In this document: positions 27,557 through 36,027 of the stretch, piece by piece
How the letters are laid out: each line of letters begins with the position of its first letter
How positions within the stretch are numbered: the stretch's first letter is position 1
NCBI GenBank assembly: GCA_965646165.1
Contig: CBFFYP010000009.1
Coordinates: 1 to 64,000 of the forward strand
Source: MGBC114844 sp910585855
GTDB lineage: Bacteria > Bacillota > Clostridia > Lachnospirales > Lachnospiraceae
DNA: 64,000 nt
Direction of reading: 5' to 3'
Made by a program: the position numbers and the translations under genes
Notes under the pieces: generated by a model
What the model was told of the DNA's origin: nothing
What the model saw: the letters and a program-made list of their open reading frames with translations, nothing else
The model's database searches: none

Positions 27557-28156
27557 TCATTTTTTGTCAAATTCAGGGTTATAGTAATAGAAATTTTTTG
27601 CATTAAGCTGCTGCTTTGTCATTTCCAGTGCTTCTCCAAATCTTTGGAAATGTACGATTTCTCTGGCACGCAGAAATTTAAGCGGAGCGACAATATCAGG
27701 TTCTGTAATTACACGCAAAAGATTTTCATAAACGGTACGGGCTTTTTGCTCGGCTGCCAAATCTTCAAATAAATCGGTAATCGCATCTCCTTTGGACTGA
27801 AATTCAAGAGAAGTAAACGGAACTCCGGCTGCTGCCTGCGGAAATAAACCTTTGGTGTGATCGATATAATAGGCATCAAATCCGGCAGTTTTTGCTTCTT
27901 CTTCGGTGAGATTGCGTGTAAGCTGATAGACAATGGCACAGATAATTTCCATATGCCCTAATTCTTCTGTACCGATGTCAGTGAGCAGACCGCCTACTTT
28001 TTTTACCGGCATAGAGTAACGTTGTGACAGATAGCGCATAGAAGCAGAGAGTTCACCGTCTGGACCGCCATATTGGCTGATAATTAATTGAGCGGTTTTT
28101 GGACAGGTTGTTTTGATATTGACAGGAAACTGCAGACGTTTTTCATAGCACCACAT
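27557..28156 (-). CDS. cotJC: Spore coat protein CotJC, manganese-catalase-like
   Basis: A 199-residue ferritin-like protein of the CotJC/Mn-catalase family, deposited in the inner spore coat. MWCYEKRLQFPVN opens it. Metal-ligand helices include EELGHMEIICAIVYQL (E-x2-H) and AREIVHFQRFGEAL (E-x2-H), with the DGELSASMRYLSQRY segment before. The start was set at ATG-TGG, which follows GGAAGGAGG, matching CotJC proteins elsewhere. A longer start at 28177 overlaps the upstream gene. Its ATG overlaps the TAA of the cotJAB gene (TAATG), so translation is coupled. Expression is expected in the mother cell during sporulation. Confidence 0.93.
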   Translation of the reverse strand: MWCYEKRLQFPVNIKTTCPKTAQLIISQYGGPDGELSASMRYLSQRYSMPVKKVGGLLTDIGTEELGHMEIICAIVYQLTRNLTEEEAKTAGFDAYYIDHTKGLFPQAAAGVPFTSLEFQSKGDAITDLFEDLAAEQKARTVYENLLRVITEPDIVAPLKFLRAREIVHFQRFGEALEMTKQQLNAKNFYYYNPEFDKK

Positions 28157-28602
28157 TAGAGATTGCCTCCTTCCCATGGCATAGGTCCTTCTGACCAGTT
28201 ATAGATTGAAGTATCATAGGGTTCGATTCCCATAGAAAACTGAGTAAGCGGTTCATATTTATCCGAAAATTCGGTAAGCAGATCGACTCGTTTTTTGATT
28301 AGCTGATAAAAGAGTTTTGTACCATTTAGACAGTCTGGATGGGTATCTAGATAAAGCGTTAAATCATTGACAGCAAAGCTGATTGCATAGATTTGATCGA
28401 GCAGTGTTTCCTTTTCACTTTTTTTACAGGAAGATTTTGAAGGTTCTGTGGAAAGGGGTGCTTTAAAAAAAAGAAGATTGATGGATGGGAAAATTGTACC
28501 TTCATAGAGGGCTGTTTCCCATGGATAGGGTTCACACCATTGCTGGATGGGAACGGTTGCAATCGCTAAAGTTTCTTTGCAGGAACAGAATGAATTGTCC
28601 AT
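28156..28602 (-). CDS. CotJA-CotJB fusion, spore coat protein
   Basis: One uninterrupted 148-residue reading frame that joins two proteins normally encoded separately. Residues about 10-48 are CotJA-like (LAIATVPIQQWCEPYPWETA, then LYEGTIFPSINLLFF). After a 20-residue Ser/Lys linker, residues about 67-148 are CotJB-like (LLDQIYAISFAVNDLTLYLD, NGTKLFYQLIKKR and YNWSEGPMPWEGGNL). It lies directly upstream of cotJC and carries that gene's ribosome site in its last codons. Standard cotJA and cotJB are about 70-90 codons each. Here no internal stop or start separates them. Role: assembly of CotJC in the coat. Confidence 0.85.
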   Translation of the reverse strand: MDNSFCSCKETLAIATVPIQQWCEPYPWETALYEGTIFPSINLLFFKAPLSTEPSKSSCKKSEKETLLDQIYAISFAVNDLTLYLDTHPDCLNGTKLFYQLIKKRVDLLTEFSDKYEPLTQFSMGIEPYDTSIYNWSEGPMPWEGGNL

Positions 28603-28685
28603 AGTTAGTTAAACCACCTTTCTGAAAAAGTAATTGATAGGGTTATTTTTTGCAGATTTTATTGTCTTATGTGGACAATATTTTC

Positions 28686-28726
28686 CTTGTATGAAAAGAG
28701 AGAGATTTTGTTATATTATTTTTTAA
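28686..28726 (-). promoter_or_regulatory. Possible sigma-E promoter for the cotJ operon
   Basis: Read on the minus strand, CATACAAG (28686-28693) matches the sigma-E -10 consensus, and AATATAAC lies upstream at roughly the right distance as a -35. The cotJ operon of Bacillus subtilis is sigma-E dependent. The -35 match is weak. Confidence 0.4.
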
Positions 28727-28813
28727 CAGTTCTAAAGGTGCTGTAAAATAAAAAAGCTGTAGATTTAGACTGGTGTAAAGGGAATAAAAAAATAGTGGAA
28801 AAGAGGTTATGCT

Positions 28814-29245
28814 ATGGAAACAGATAGTTTAAATTTATTGAAAGAGTGTGATTCAGGAGTAAAGATGGGGATTTCTAGTTTGAATGAGGTAATAGAAAGT
28901 GTTTCTGATTTGGAATTGAAAGAGGTTTTACAAGAAAGCCGAAATACACATGAACTGTTAAAAAATCGGGTAGAAAAATATTTGGAAAAGTATCAGGAGG
29001 AGGGAAAAGAACCTCCGGTTATGGCAAAGGCAATGTCTTGGGCAAAGACAAATTTTAAATTAGCAGTGGGGGAATCGGATGAAAAGGTAGCAGATTTGGT
29101 AACAGATGGATGCAATATGGGGATTAAATCAATTCATCGTTATCTGAATCAATATCCGGCAGCAAAACAGGAGATTCGAGGATTGGCACAGGATTTTGTA
29201 ATAATAGAAGAAGAATTAGGAAGAAAATTAAGGAAGTATTTATAG
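28814..29245 (+). CDS. Uncharacterised helical (DUF2383-like) protein
   Basis: A 143-residue all-helical acidic protein. It resembles the four-helix, ferritin-like DUF2383 group: SGVKMGISSLNEVIESV, LKEVLQESRNTHELL, MAKAMSWAKTNFKL, and DGCNMGIKSIHRYLNQYP with a C-terminal helix EIRGLAQDFVIIEEEL. Small proteins of this kind are often sporulation or stress proteins. It is divergent from the cotJ operon and ends 38 bp before repeat B4. Family assignment is tentative and function unknown. Confidence 0.65.
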   Translation: METDSLNLLKECDSGVKMGISSLNEVIESVSDLELKEVLQESRNTHELLKNRVEKYLEKYQEEGKEPPVMAKAMSWAKTNFKLAVGESDEKVADLVTDGCNMGIKSIHRYLNQYPAAKQEIRGLAQDFVIIEEELGRKLRKYL

Positions 29246-29282
29246 ACAGGGTATTTTAATGAGGTGATCTAATTTTTTTATA

Positions 29283-29461
29283 GGGGGACGCTGAACTCGA
29301 AAGGAAGGTCTATTCCAGGTTCGCTTGCGCTTAGCATTTCCTATTTTCATAGCGGACACATAAGGCACTAAAACACAGAAATACAGTGTCTAAGTGCCGA
29401 CGGGAAATGATGACTCCTTATAGACCTTCCTTTCGAGTTCAGCTAGTTCGGCCAGTCGGAA
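29283..29461 (-). repeat. Family B palindromic repeat, copy B4
   Basis: GGGGGACGC end 38 bp after the preceding stop codon. The arms GAACTCGAAAGGAAGGTCTA and TAGACCTTCCTTTCGAGTTC are perfectly complementary over 20 bp. The internal hairpin is extended (GGCACT...AGTGTC). The far boundary ends CAGCTAGTTCGGCCAGTCGG. Confidence 0.9.
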
Positions 29462-29505
29462 CATTGCGTTATAGTTTTTTATGGGGAAGTACATTAGCTG
29501 AAAAA

Positions 29506-29552
29506 AGGTAAATTTGATTGAAAATGGTGTACGGGTAGAAATAAAAGAATAA
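29506..29552 (+). repeat. Short sequence shared with the integrated element
   Basis: GGTAAATTTGATTGAAAATG and the following GTGTACGGGTAGAAATAA are nearly identical to 37598-37640 inside the island. In one frame both read KVNLIENGVRVEI-like then stop soon after, so they may be 3' scraps of the same lost mobile gene. Not identified. Confidence 0.45.
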
Positions 29553-29650
29553 AGGCGGCTGCCCTTTTTTTCGGAGGGACAAGCAATACCCTCTAGACGA
29601 AAGAAAGGAGGGCTGCGAATGATGGACGGCTGATGCTGCAAAGGGGATTC

Positions 29651-30423
29651 TTTTACCGGACGCCAGATTCGAAAATGGTGAGCAGCCTGCTGTTCCGGTT
29701 TCCAAAAAGCAAGAAGTTCTAAGACTTCTGCCTTTTCCTTTCCTCCAACCAGACAGACCGGGGCGCAATTCGCCCTCCTTTCATCCGAAACGAAACAGGT
29801 GTAAGGAAAGATATTACCAGCCATAAGATAACCGCTTTCCTATCCTCCGGGCTAAACACGCCCCTTTTTTTTCACACCCTGCATAGAAGCAGGATGTGAA
29901 AAAAATCTTAGATTTTCGAGCAGAAGTCTAAGAACGTCTAGCTTTTTTCCAAAGTCACTGCAGTCTGTCCACCATTTTCGAATCTGGCTGTTTCTTGACC
30001 CCGGAACAAAAAAAGAATCGTGATTAAACATTGCTGAAAACTTGTTCTGTAATAAAATATAACTTCTACGCTATTCCACCAACAGCGAGAGGCGGTTTGC
30101 TCCTGTCCTTTGCCTGCGACTTCGGAGAACGGTTAGAAAGTCTTGGGCTTCTGTGGAACTATCTAGAATTTTTTGCATATCCTGCTTCTATGCAGGGTAT
30201 GCAAAAAAAGGGGCGTGTTTAGCCCGGAGGATAGGGAAGAGGGTTGTTTTATGGCTGGTAAAATCCTTCCTTACACCAGTTTCGTTTTGGTTGTCATAAG
30301 GGCGAATTGCGCCCCGGTTCGTCCGGTTGGATGTATCGAAATCAGAAGCCGTAGACTTTCTTATCGTTTGGAGCGGAGCAGGCAAAGGACAGGAGCAAAC
30401 CGCCTCTGGCGTCCGGTGAAAGC
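29651..30423 (+). repeat. Family A palindromic repeat, copy A6 (complete pair)
   Basis: Left module (minus sense) has type 2 arms with paired changes (AAAATGG/CCATTTT instead of AAAACGG/CCGTTTT) but also several mismatches. Right module (plus sense) has type 1 arms and ends GGCGTCCGGTGAAAGCG. The right end directly abuts the integrase remnant at 30424. Confidence 0.9.
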
Positions 30424-30600
30424 GAAATAAAAGGATAATGCTGTATTTTGTCCGTATAGGAGTTTTTATACTTTAGGCAATAAGAATATTAAAAAGTTGC
30501 TTAAATATTGTCTTTGAATGTACGTTAGATGATGTAATTATTAAAAATCCTGCAAAAAATTTACAAGTGCCACGGACAGAGAGTAAGAAGAGAACTGCTA
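30424..30600 (+). pseudogene. Remnant of a second, related integrase element
   Basis: Two scraps in the same order as at the right end of the island. 30424-30482 matches 43365-43421 (TGCTGTATTTTGTCCGTATA). 30487-30600 matches integrase codons at 44820-44938 (AATCCTGCAAAAAATTTACA), including the in-frame PAKNLQVPRTESKKRTAI. Both are followed by the attachment repeat, as in the intact copy, with the sequence between deleted. This implies that a sister element had integrated at the same site and then decayed. Confidence 0.75.
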
Positions 30601-30601
30601 T

Positions 30602-30679
30602 AACTGTGTTAAAAAAAGCAGTAATAACACAAGATAAAATAAGACAAACATACATTCGTAAAGAAAAAATACTTGACAA
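30602..30679. other. attL: left attachment repeat of the integrated element
   Basis: A 78-bp direct repeat, identical to 45699-45775 apart from one A in a homopolymer (AACTGTGTTAAAAAAAGCAG ... AAAATACTTGACAA). It bounds the 15-kb island. It includes TTGACA, which at this end is followed after 17 bp by TAGTAA, a possible weak promoter reading into the element. Confidence 0.9.
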
Positions 30680-30733
30680 AAGTTTTATAAAAGTGTAGTA
30701 AAGAAGCCATTTTTAGAGATTAGAAATATAGAT

Positions 30734-30757
30734 TTGTGACAATACTGTGACAAATTT
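30734..30757 (+). promoter_or_regulatory. Putative integrase arm-type sites, left end
   Basis: TTGTGACAATACTGTGACAA carries two direct TGTGACAA repeats just inside attL. The same pair occurs just inside attR (45625-45647). This is the placement expected of arm sites for a tyrosine integrase. Confidence 0.5.
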
Positions 30758-30786
30758 AGAAGAAGATAGGATTTTAGAGCAGAAAA

Positions 30787-30826
30787 AGGCACTCAACACC
30801 TTAGTTGGTATCGGGTGCTTTTTTTG
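30787..30826. terminator. Bidirectional terminator at the left end of the island
   Basis: AAGGCACTCAACACC and GGTATCGGGTGC form a stem flanked by A-rich and T-rich runs. It closes the minus-strand XRE regulator transcript. Confidence 0.7.
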
Positions 30827-31487
30827 AATTTGGTGTTTTTTTTAAATTATTTTTTAAATTTATAAGGTGTTTCTGTATATCCATAAGTAATAAATTATCA
30901 AAAATATTTGACTTGGCAGAGATACAAATACTATTTATTTCTGAACTGATAATCTTTTTTTTATATAATTTCCCATTATCAGGAAAATAATGAATATCTT
31001 CTGATAATCCAATACTACGAATGTATGTTGAAATTGCATGAATAATGTTATTTTCACCATGTTCCATTTCTTCTAGTAACAAATTGATTGTATTTAAATC
31101 GATTTCGTTATATCCGATTACTTCACTTATTATTTTAATTTCACAAAGTTTATTTATTGCTGTTTCGGATAGTCCGGTTTGATCTTGTATGAATTGTATA
31201 TCATGTTTTTTACATCCTATATTTCCTAAAAGATAGTCAACATCACATTCAAGAATTTTGCATAAGTTATCAACAATATCTAATTTGGGGCTGCCACTAT
31301 AATTTCCATTTTCATAATGTTTAATAGTGCCTAAAATTCCACTTGAGTTTTCTGCATTTTCTTCTTTTCTGTTTTTTCGAGAGGATGGAAAACGCTTATT
31401 ATATTCTTCTGCAAGGGCATATTGTGTATTGTATCCACATTCTTTTCTTCTAGCTGATAATCTTTCTGAGAATAAAAATTTATTCAT
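30801..31487 (-). CDS. XRE-family repressor of the integrated element
   Basis: A 228-residue phage-type regulator. The N-terminal helix-turn-helix domain (about 5-85) has FSERLSARRKECGYNTQYAL, then IKHYENGNYSGSPKLDIVDNLCKILECDVDYLLG, the classic XRE ending. The rest (about 90-228) is a helical, element-specific domain. The start has AGGAGGTATATA before it. It is divergent from the small excisionase-like gene across a 119-bp operator region, the usual genetic switch of phages and phage satellites. Confidence 0.9.
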   Translation of the reverse strand: MNKFLFSERLSARRKECGYNTQYALAEEYNKRFPSSRKNRKEENAENSSGILGTIKHYENGNYSGSPKLDIVDNLCKILECDVDYLLGNIGCKKHDIQFIQDQTGLSETAINKLCEIKIISEVIGYNEIDLNTINLLLEEMEHGENNIIHAISTYIRSIGLSEDIHYFPDNGKLYKKKIISSEINSICISAKSNIFDNLLLMDIQKHLINLKNNLKKTPNSKKAPDTN

Positions 31488-31606
31488 TATATACCTCCTA
31501 TAATTTAAAATAGATAAGAAAAAGATATATTTTTATTCGTTCATTAGTGATACTATATTAACATAAAGCGACAAGATAATCAATAGCAATAGAAAGGAAA
31601 ATAATT

Positions 31607-31819
31607 ATGGAAGCGTTAAAAGTAAAAGAAATGATGAAAAGAGAAGTGCCACAAGTGAAAACTATTAAGATTGAGCCTGCTTGTATGCGGTACGGAGTGG
31701 GCAAGAATACAATGCGAAAGATTGCCGAAGATGCCGGGGCAGTTGTTCGGATTGGAAAAAGTTATCTTATCAATGTTTCTAAGGTTGACAAATATATGGA
31801 TGCTTTATCAGGTGAGTAA
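31607..31819 (+). CDS. Small excisionase/AlpA-like DNA-binding protein
   Basis: A 70-residue basic protein with a helix-turn-helix-like segment CMRYGVGKNTMRKIAEDAGA and the strand VVRIGKSYLINVSKVDKYMD. This is the layout of small excisionases that bind and bend attachment-site DNA. It is the first gene of the rightward operon, with an AAAGGA ribosome site, directly facing the XRE regulator. In phage satellites this position is taken by an AlpA-type activator/excisionase. Either role fits. Confidence 0.8.
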   Translation: MEALKVKEMMKREVPQVKTIKIEPACMRYGVGKNTMRKIAEDAGAVVRIGKSYLINVSKVDKYMDALSGE

Positions 31820-31862
31820 ATGGGTGAGGTTTTCAAGCTGAATGGTAGGGTAAGGAGTAATA

Positions 31863-34049
31863 ATGGAGCATAAAAAAATATTATCTTATTTTCAAGTGAA
31901 ATCAAGTCATGGGAATAAGTCACAGTGTATTTGTCCCGCACATAACGATAAACAGGCTTCTTTGACTATTACAGAGGGAGGTGTTTCTGCTTTGCTTTAT
32001 TGTCATGCAGGATGCAGGATTGAGAATATCTTACAGGCAGTAGGATTGAAAAAGTCTGATTTATTTTATCAGGAGCGAAGATCTGATAGCAGTTGGAAAA
32101 CTTATGTGGAAGAACGGGAAAAGAAAAAAATTGAGGCAGTTTATCATTATACTATGATTACAAATAACCAATATGCTTTTACGAAATTGCGGTTGCAAGG
32201 AAAAAAGATCTTATATGGAATCTTAGAGAAGGAACGTTTCACTTATGGATTGCGAGGAAAAACACGCAAAGATTTGAAGGCAGTTTATGGGAACTTACAA
32301 ACCATTAACCAGACCATTTCAGAGGGAAAACCGATTTTCATTCCAGAGGGTGAAAAAGACGTGGATACTTTAGTTAAACAGGGTTATACAGCGTTTACCT
32401 ATGGTGGTGTGAGTGATTGGTTGACAGAGATGGCACTACTCTGTAAAGGGGCGGTCGTGTATGTATTAGCGGATAATGATGATCCGGGGCAGCGTGTGGC
32501 ACATTCTATTTGGAGTGATTTGCAAGGTATAGCAAAAAGTGTAAAGGTGATTGTTCCCATGCCAGACATTCCAAAAGGGGATGTATTTGATTACTTTGCA
32601 GCAGGACACAGCAAGTCAGAGTTTGAAAGTCTTTTGCAGCAGGATAAAGCCGTTACAGAAAAAAGAGTAGGGGAAAACACGCCTGACTTGTCACAGTTTC
32701 ATCTTGTGAACAATAAAGGCATCCCAACGGGCGTATTTGATGAAGCTATTTTTAAATATATAAAAGGACAGCAGGATTTGTTTGTGTGTGGTGGTACAGT
32801 TTATATTTATGATGGAGGTTATTTTAAGGCTGATGTAAGTGGTGCAAGGCTGAAAACAATAATTAGCAAGCTGATATATCCGAAGTTTATTAAAAGTACC
32901 ACGCTGAAAAGGATATATGATCGTTTCCTTTGTGATATATCCCTTGAAGTGTCTTTTGAAGAATTGAACCATTATCCGGCACATTGGATATGTTTTGAAA
33001 ATGGGATGTACGATTGCAAGGAAAAACGTCTGCTGCCACATAGCCCAAAATATAAAGCTATTAATCAGATACCACATGAGTACAAGCCGGGAGTAGTGCA
33101 TGAGGGGAAAAAGATAGAGGAATTTTTAAAGTTTATTTGCCCGAACCCAGACAGCCGGGAAATGCTTTTGCAGTTTTCAGGATATGCACATACAAAGGAT
33201 GTGGGACAACAGAAGTTTCTTGTATTACTTGGAGAAGGTGGTAGCGGAAAAAGCACATTTATTAGATTGATGGAAGCATCCGTTGGAAGTCAGAATTTGT
33301 CAAATATCAGTCTGACAGACTTACAACAGAGATTTGCAAGTTTCGGGCTTATGGGTAAGCTACTGAATAGTTGTGCAGATTTGGAAATATCCGCACTAGA
33401 AGATACAGCAATCATTAAAAAGGTTTTAGGAGAAGATACCCTTAGAGCAGAGCAAAAGGGGCGTGATGCTATTTCTTTCAAGAATTATGCAAAGCTGATA
33501 TTTTCCACCAATGAGTTACCTGTTGTAAAGGCTGAAAAAACAAATGGTTTCTATCGGCGGCTTTTGGTATTGCTTATGGACAGAGTGCCAGAGAAAAAGA
33601 ACCCTAATCTGTTGAATGAACTATTGCAGGAAATTGACTATTTTCTATGGCTTTCGGTGCAGGCACTTGAAAGAATGTATGAGAATGAAATTATTGTAAC
33701 TTCTGCTGAATCTGAAAAAGCCGTGACACAGTTACGCATAGACAGTGACACGGTGCAGGCGTTCCTTGTGGAAGCGTGTGTTTTGGACGAGGGCAGTAGG
33801 AGTGAACGGACGGAACTATACAGCCGTTATGAAAAGTATTGTGAAGATACAGACCGCCAGAGCCTTACAAAGAATAATTTTTACAAGAGTTTGAGGGTAA
33901 AGGGGTATAAGGATTTCAAGACTGGCGGTTATAGATATTTTAAGGGCATTTCTGATGAAAAAAACAGCCCCACGCCTGCCCCAAAAACTGCCCCGGACGG
34001 ATTTATTGAAATCCCGGAGGGGTATCAAGAGGAACTACCTTTTGACTGA
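31863..34049 (+). CDS. P4-type primase-helicase
   Basis: A 728-residue replication protein. The N-terminal CHC2-type zinc finger (CICPAH...CHAGC, about 20-55) is followed by a TOPRIM-like region (PIFIPEGEKDVDTLVKQGY, VYVLADNDDPGQRVA). The D5/P4 family SF3 helicase (about 400-640) has Walker A GEGGSGKSTF near 456-465, then LNSCADLE and KLIFSTNELP. The protein should prime and unwind DNA for autonomous replication of the excised element. The start has AAGGAG upstream. Genes of this type are core to phage satellites and integrative plasmids. Confidence 0.93.
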   Translation: MEHKKILSYFQVKSSHGNKSQCICPAHNDKQASLTITEGGVSALLYCHAGCRIENILQAVGLKKSDLFYQERRSDSSWKTYVEEREKKKIEAVYHYTMITNNQYAFTKLRLQGKKILYGILEKERFTYGLRGKTRKDLKAVYGNLQTINQTISEGKPIFIPEGEKDVDTLVKQGYTAFTYGGVSDWLTEMALLCKGAVVYVLADNDDPGQRVAHSIWSDLQGIAKSVKVIVPMPDIPKGDVFDYFAAGHSKSEFESLLQQDKAVTEKRVGENTPDLSQFHLVNNKGIPTGVFDEAIFKYIKGQQDLFVCGGTVYIYDGGYFKADVSGARLKTIISKLIYPKFIKSTTLKRIYDRFLCDISLEVSFEELNHYPAHWICFENGMYDCKEKRLLPHSPKYKAINQIPHEYKPGVVHEGKKIEEFLKFICPNPDSREMLLQFSGYAHTKDVGQQKFLVLLGEGGSGKSTFIRLMEASVGSQNLSNISLTDLQQRFASFGLMGKLLNSCADLEISALEDTAIIKKVLGEDTLRAEQKGRDAISFKNYAKLIFSTNELPVVKAEKTNGFYRRLLVLLMDRVPEKKNPNLLNELLQEIDYFLWLSVQALERMYENEIIVTSAESEKAVTQLRIDSDTVQAFLVEACVLDEGSRSERTELYSRYEKYCEDTDRQSLTKNNFYKSLRVKGYKDFKTGGYRYFKGISDEKNSPTPAPKTAPDGFIEIPEGYQEELPFD

Positions 34050-34322
34050 TAGGGCAGATTTTGGAGCATTTAGGGCAGTTTTAGGGCAGGCAGTTTTTGG
34101 TATATCTGCCCTACTCAAACCCTTGTATTTACTGCATTTAGGGCAAAAGGGCAGTTTATATAGATATATTTTAGAGATTTTATAAAAAGTATGCGGTATG
34201 GGGTATTTGTACATATAAAGGAAAACGGCGAAAAAAATTTGCCCTTTTGCCCTTTTTGGTTTTGGCAACGGATTTTAATAAAAATATTGATTGGCATTTG
34301 AGTATGCCAGAGAGGAGATTTT

Positions 34323-34577
34323 ATGAAAGGGAAAGGATTTATAGATTTAGCAGATGTGCCGGAGTGTCCTGCTACTGTCACGGCATTTTATGACAAATAC
34401 CGGGGAACGATTGCAGAGGTTGAAACTATAGGACAGAGAAATCATATTCTTTCCGAAATGCAACGGGATTTTGAAAGAGGGGTAAGGCAAGAGCCGCAGA
34501 ACCGGAATAAGCTGTCAGAGGTTTATCAGTTGCTAAAGTGGAAATGTTGGGAGGTTGAATTGAGTGGCAACCAATGA
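34323..34577 (+). CDS. Small mobile-element protein, uncharacterised
   Basis: An 84-residue soluble protein with a GAGAGGAG ribosome site. It contains VPECPATVTAFYDKYRGTI and a helical C-terminal half (QRNHILSEMQRDFERGVRQ). It overlaps the next gene by 14 bp. The 270 bp upstream hold no gene but several GGGCAG/CTGCCC words (34050-34260) that could be binding sites. Not recognised. Confidence 0.6.
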   Translation: MKGKGFIDLADVPECPATVTAFYDKYRGTIAEVETIGQRNHILSEMQRDFERGVRQEPQNRNKLSEVYQLLKWKCWEVELSGNQ

Positions 34578-34791
34578 GCAGATGAAAACGGAATTTTCCT
34601 ACTTTGGGGAAGTCTGGACGTTTTTTAAGAAATATTATTGTGTAGAAAGTACAGAGGAATTTTGGGAAGCTGTTATGGCAGATGCAGCGGCAATCAATGA
34701 AAAGTATCGTTGTTCTTTGTGTAAAGATTTAATTCTTGCGGTTTTGAATGAATTGGAGCGAAAAAGCAAAATGAAACAAAATGCAACATAA
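34564..34791 (+). CDS. Small mobile-element protein, uncharacterised
   Basis: A 75-residue protein that starts at GTG, with GGAGG 9 nt upstream inside the preceding gene. The sequence FSYFGEVWTFFKKYYCVES, then EFWEAVMADAAAINEKY and a C-terminal helix LILAVLNELERKS, is typical of small accessory proteins of Firmicute prophages and conjugative elements. No function is known. Confidence 0.6.
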   Translation: MATNEQMKTEFSYFGEVWTFFKKYYCVESTEEFWEAVMADAAAINEKYRCSLCKDLILAVLNELERKSKMKQNAT

Positions 34792-34850
34792 AAAAGAGCC
34801 TGACAAGCAAGCCCCCGAACCTGATTAAATTATAAAAGGAGGCTTGCAAT

Positions 34851-35204
34851 ATGTCAAAGGGTAATTTAAGCAGGAAGGAAAATCAGGGAACACCCCGACT
34901 TAGTTTTGAAGCGTACAATATAAGCCGGGAGCGGTATTTGGAATTGCGGAACGGTTGTGTAACAGGGAAATACAGTCTTGAACTACTTTCAAAGGCTTGC
35001 ACCGGGTTTGAATGGATCGAGCCGTGGATTTTGCTATCAGTTACAAAAGGCAAGTCTTATGATGAGATGCGGAAAAAATGGGACTTAAAGGAAATCGGGC
35101 GGATTCCCTATTGCCGAACGGATTTTTATGGAATCAGGAGATATTTCTATCATAGATTGGATTTATTGTTAAAGGAGGAAGATAATATACATGAAGGAAT
35201 ATAA
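34851..35204 (+). CDS. Uncharacterised mobile-element protein
   Basis: A 117-residue basic protein with AAGGAGG 8 nt before its ATG. SFEAYNISRERYLELRNGCV and KEIGRIPYCRTDFYGIRRYF stand out. The latter, with its spaced aromatic and basic residues, may contact DNA or RNA. It overlaps the ERCC4 nuclease gene by 14 bp, so the two are translationally coupled. Family not recognised. Confidence 0.65.
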   Translation: MSKGNLSRKENQGTPRLSFEAYNISRERYLELRNGCVTGKYSLELLSKACTGFEWIEPWILLSVTKGKSYDEMRKKWDLKEIGRIPYCRTDFYGIRRYFYHRLDLLLKEEDNIHEGI

Positions 35205-35718
35205 ATTCACAACAGAAAAAATAAAAGATTTGGTAAAGGAAATGATTATCTTAGTAGATTCCAGAGAAAAGAAAAATAATCATATCTTGGAATATTTCAA
35301 GAAACAGAGGATTCCTTATCAAATCACAAAGTTAGATTATGGAGATTATAGTTTTTTGCTTCCTGCATCTGCTGCCGGAACAGATCTTTACTTCCATGAT
35401 TCGATTGTGGTTGAAAGAAAAGGCAGCTTGGAAGAATTAAGCGGCAATCTTGCACAGAGAAGGCAGCAGTTTGAAACGGAGTTTTTGAAAGCCGGAAATA
35501 ATGGAGCAAAAATTTATTTGATGGTGGAGCATCCGGGCGGCTATACGGACATTATCCGTCATGCATACAAGACGGAACTTTCTCCGGTTGCTTTTATGGC
35601 ATCACTGAAAACGTGGGAAAGCCGGTTTGGTTGTAATGTGCAATTTATCGACAGTCAATATGCTGGATATTTTATTGTATCTACCTTTCAATATTATGCG
35701 AGAGAAAAATTGAAGTAA
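35191..35718 (+). CDS. ERCC4-domain nuclease
   Basis: A 175-residue protein whose main body is an ERCC4/XPF-type nuclease fold. The catalytic signature is split as ILVDSREKKNN (about 20-30), LDYGDYSFLL (about 49-58) and VVERKGSLEEL (about 72-82); V-D-x-R-E and E-R-K supply the metal site. LMVEHPGGYTDI and FYHR-like surroundings follow. Such nucleases cut branched DNA and are found in phages and integrated elements, where they probably process replication or recombination intermediates. It has no helicase domain, so it acts alone or with a partner. Confidence 0.85.
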   Translation: MKEYKFTTEKIKDLVKEMIILVDSREKKNNHILEYFKKQRIPYQITKLDYGDYSFLLPASAAGTDLYFHDSIVVERKGSLEELSGNLAQRRQQFETEFLKAGNNGAKIYLMVEHPGGYTDIIRHAYKTELSPVAFMASLKTWESRFGCNVQFIDSQYAGYFIVSTFQYYAREKLK

Positions 35719-35721
35719 CTC

Positions 35722-35988
35722 TTGCAGCAGTCGCATTTGAAAAGCGACATAAAAAAAGAGTTTTGCAACACGATAATACACAGGAAGAAAATTCGGGAAA
35801 GTTCGAGCAAAAAAAGAATTTCTTTACACGATATACGCAGGAGGAGAAAAGTACCAAAATGCAACACTAAAAAAAGAGGTTTAATGACATGGTATAGGTG
35901 CAAGGGGAAAAACCTTGAATTTCCAAGTAAAATAGAATTTATATACACGGTAATGCACGGGGAAGAAATCACCAAAAAAGTATAAAAA
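35722..35988 (+). other. Triplicated, mostly decayed short coding repeat
   Basis: Three imperfect copies of a segment that reads EFCNTIIHRKKI, then (another frame) EFLYTIYAGGEKYQN, then EFIYTVMHGEEITKKV-stop. The DNA words TACACG and GCA-GG-GAAGAAA recur at about 70-80 bp intervals. The last copy could be a 33-residue protein from ATG 35887 (MTWYRCKGKNLEF...). The longer frame spanning all three switches register within the copies, so I doubt it as a single gene. Confidence 0.45.
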
Positions 35989-36027
35989 ATTACATAAAAA
36001 AAAATGAATAAGTGGAGGTAAAAAAAT

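Noticed and set aside
30602..30679. A tRNA or 4.5S RNA gene as the integration target
   Set aside because: The att repeat does not fold as a tRNA or SRP RNA and ends in a promoter -35 box instead. No tRNA or rRNA gene was recognised anywhere in the window.
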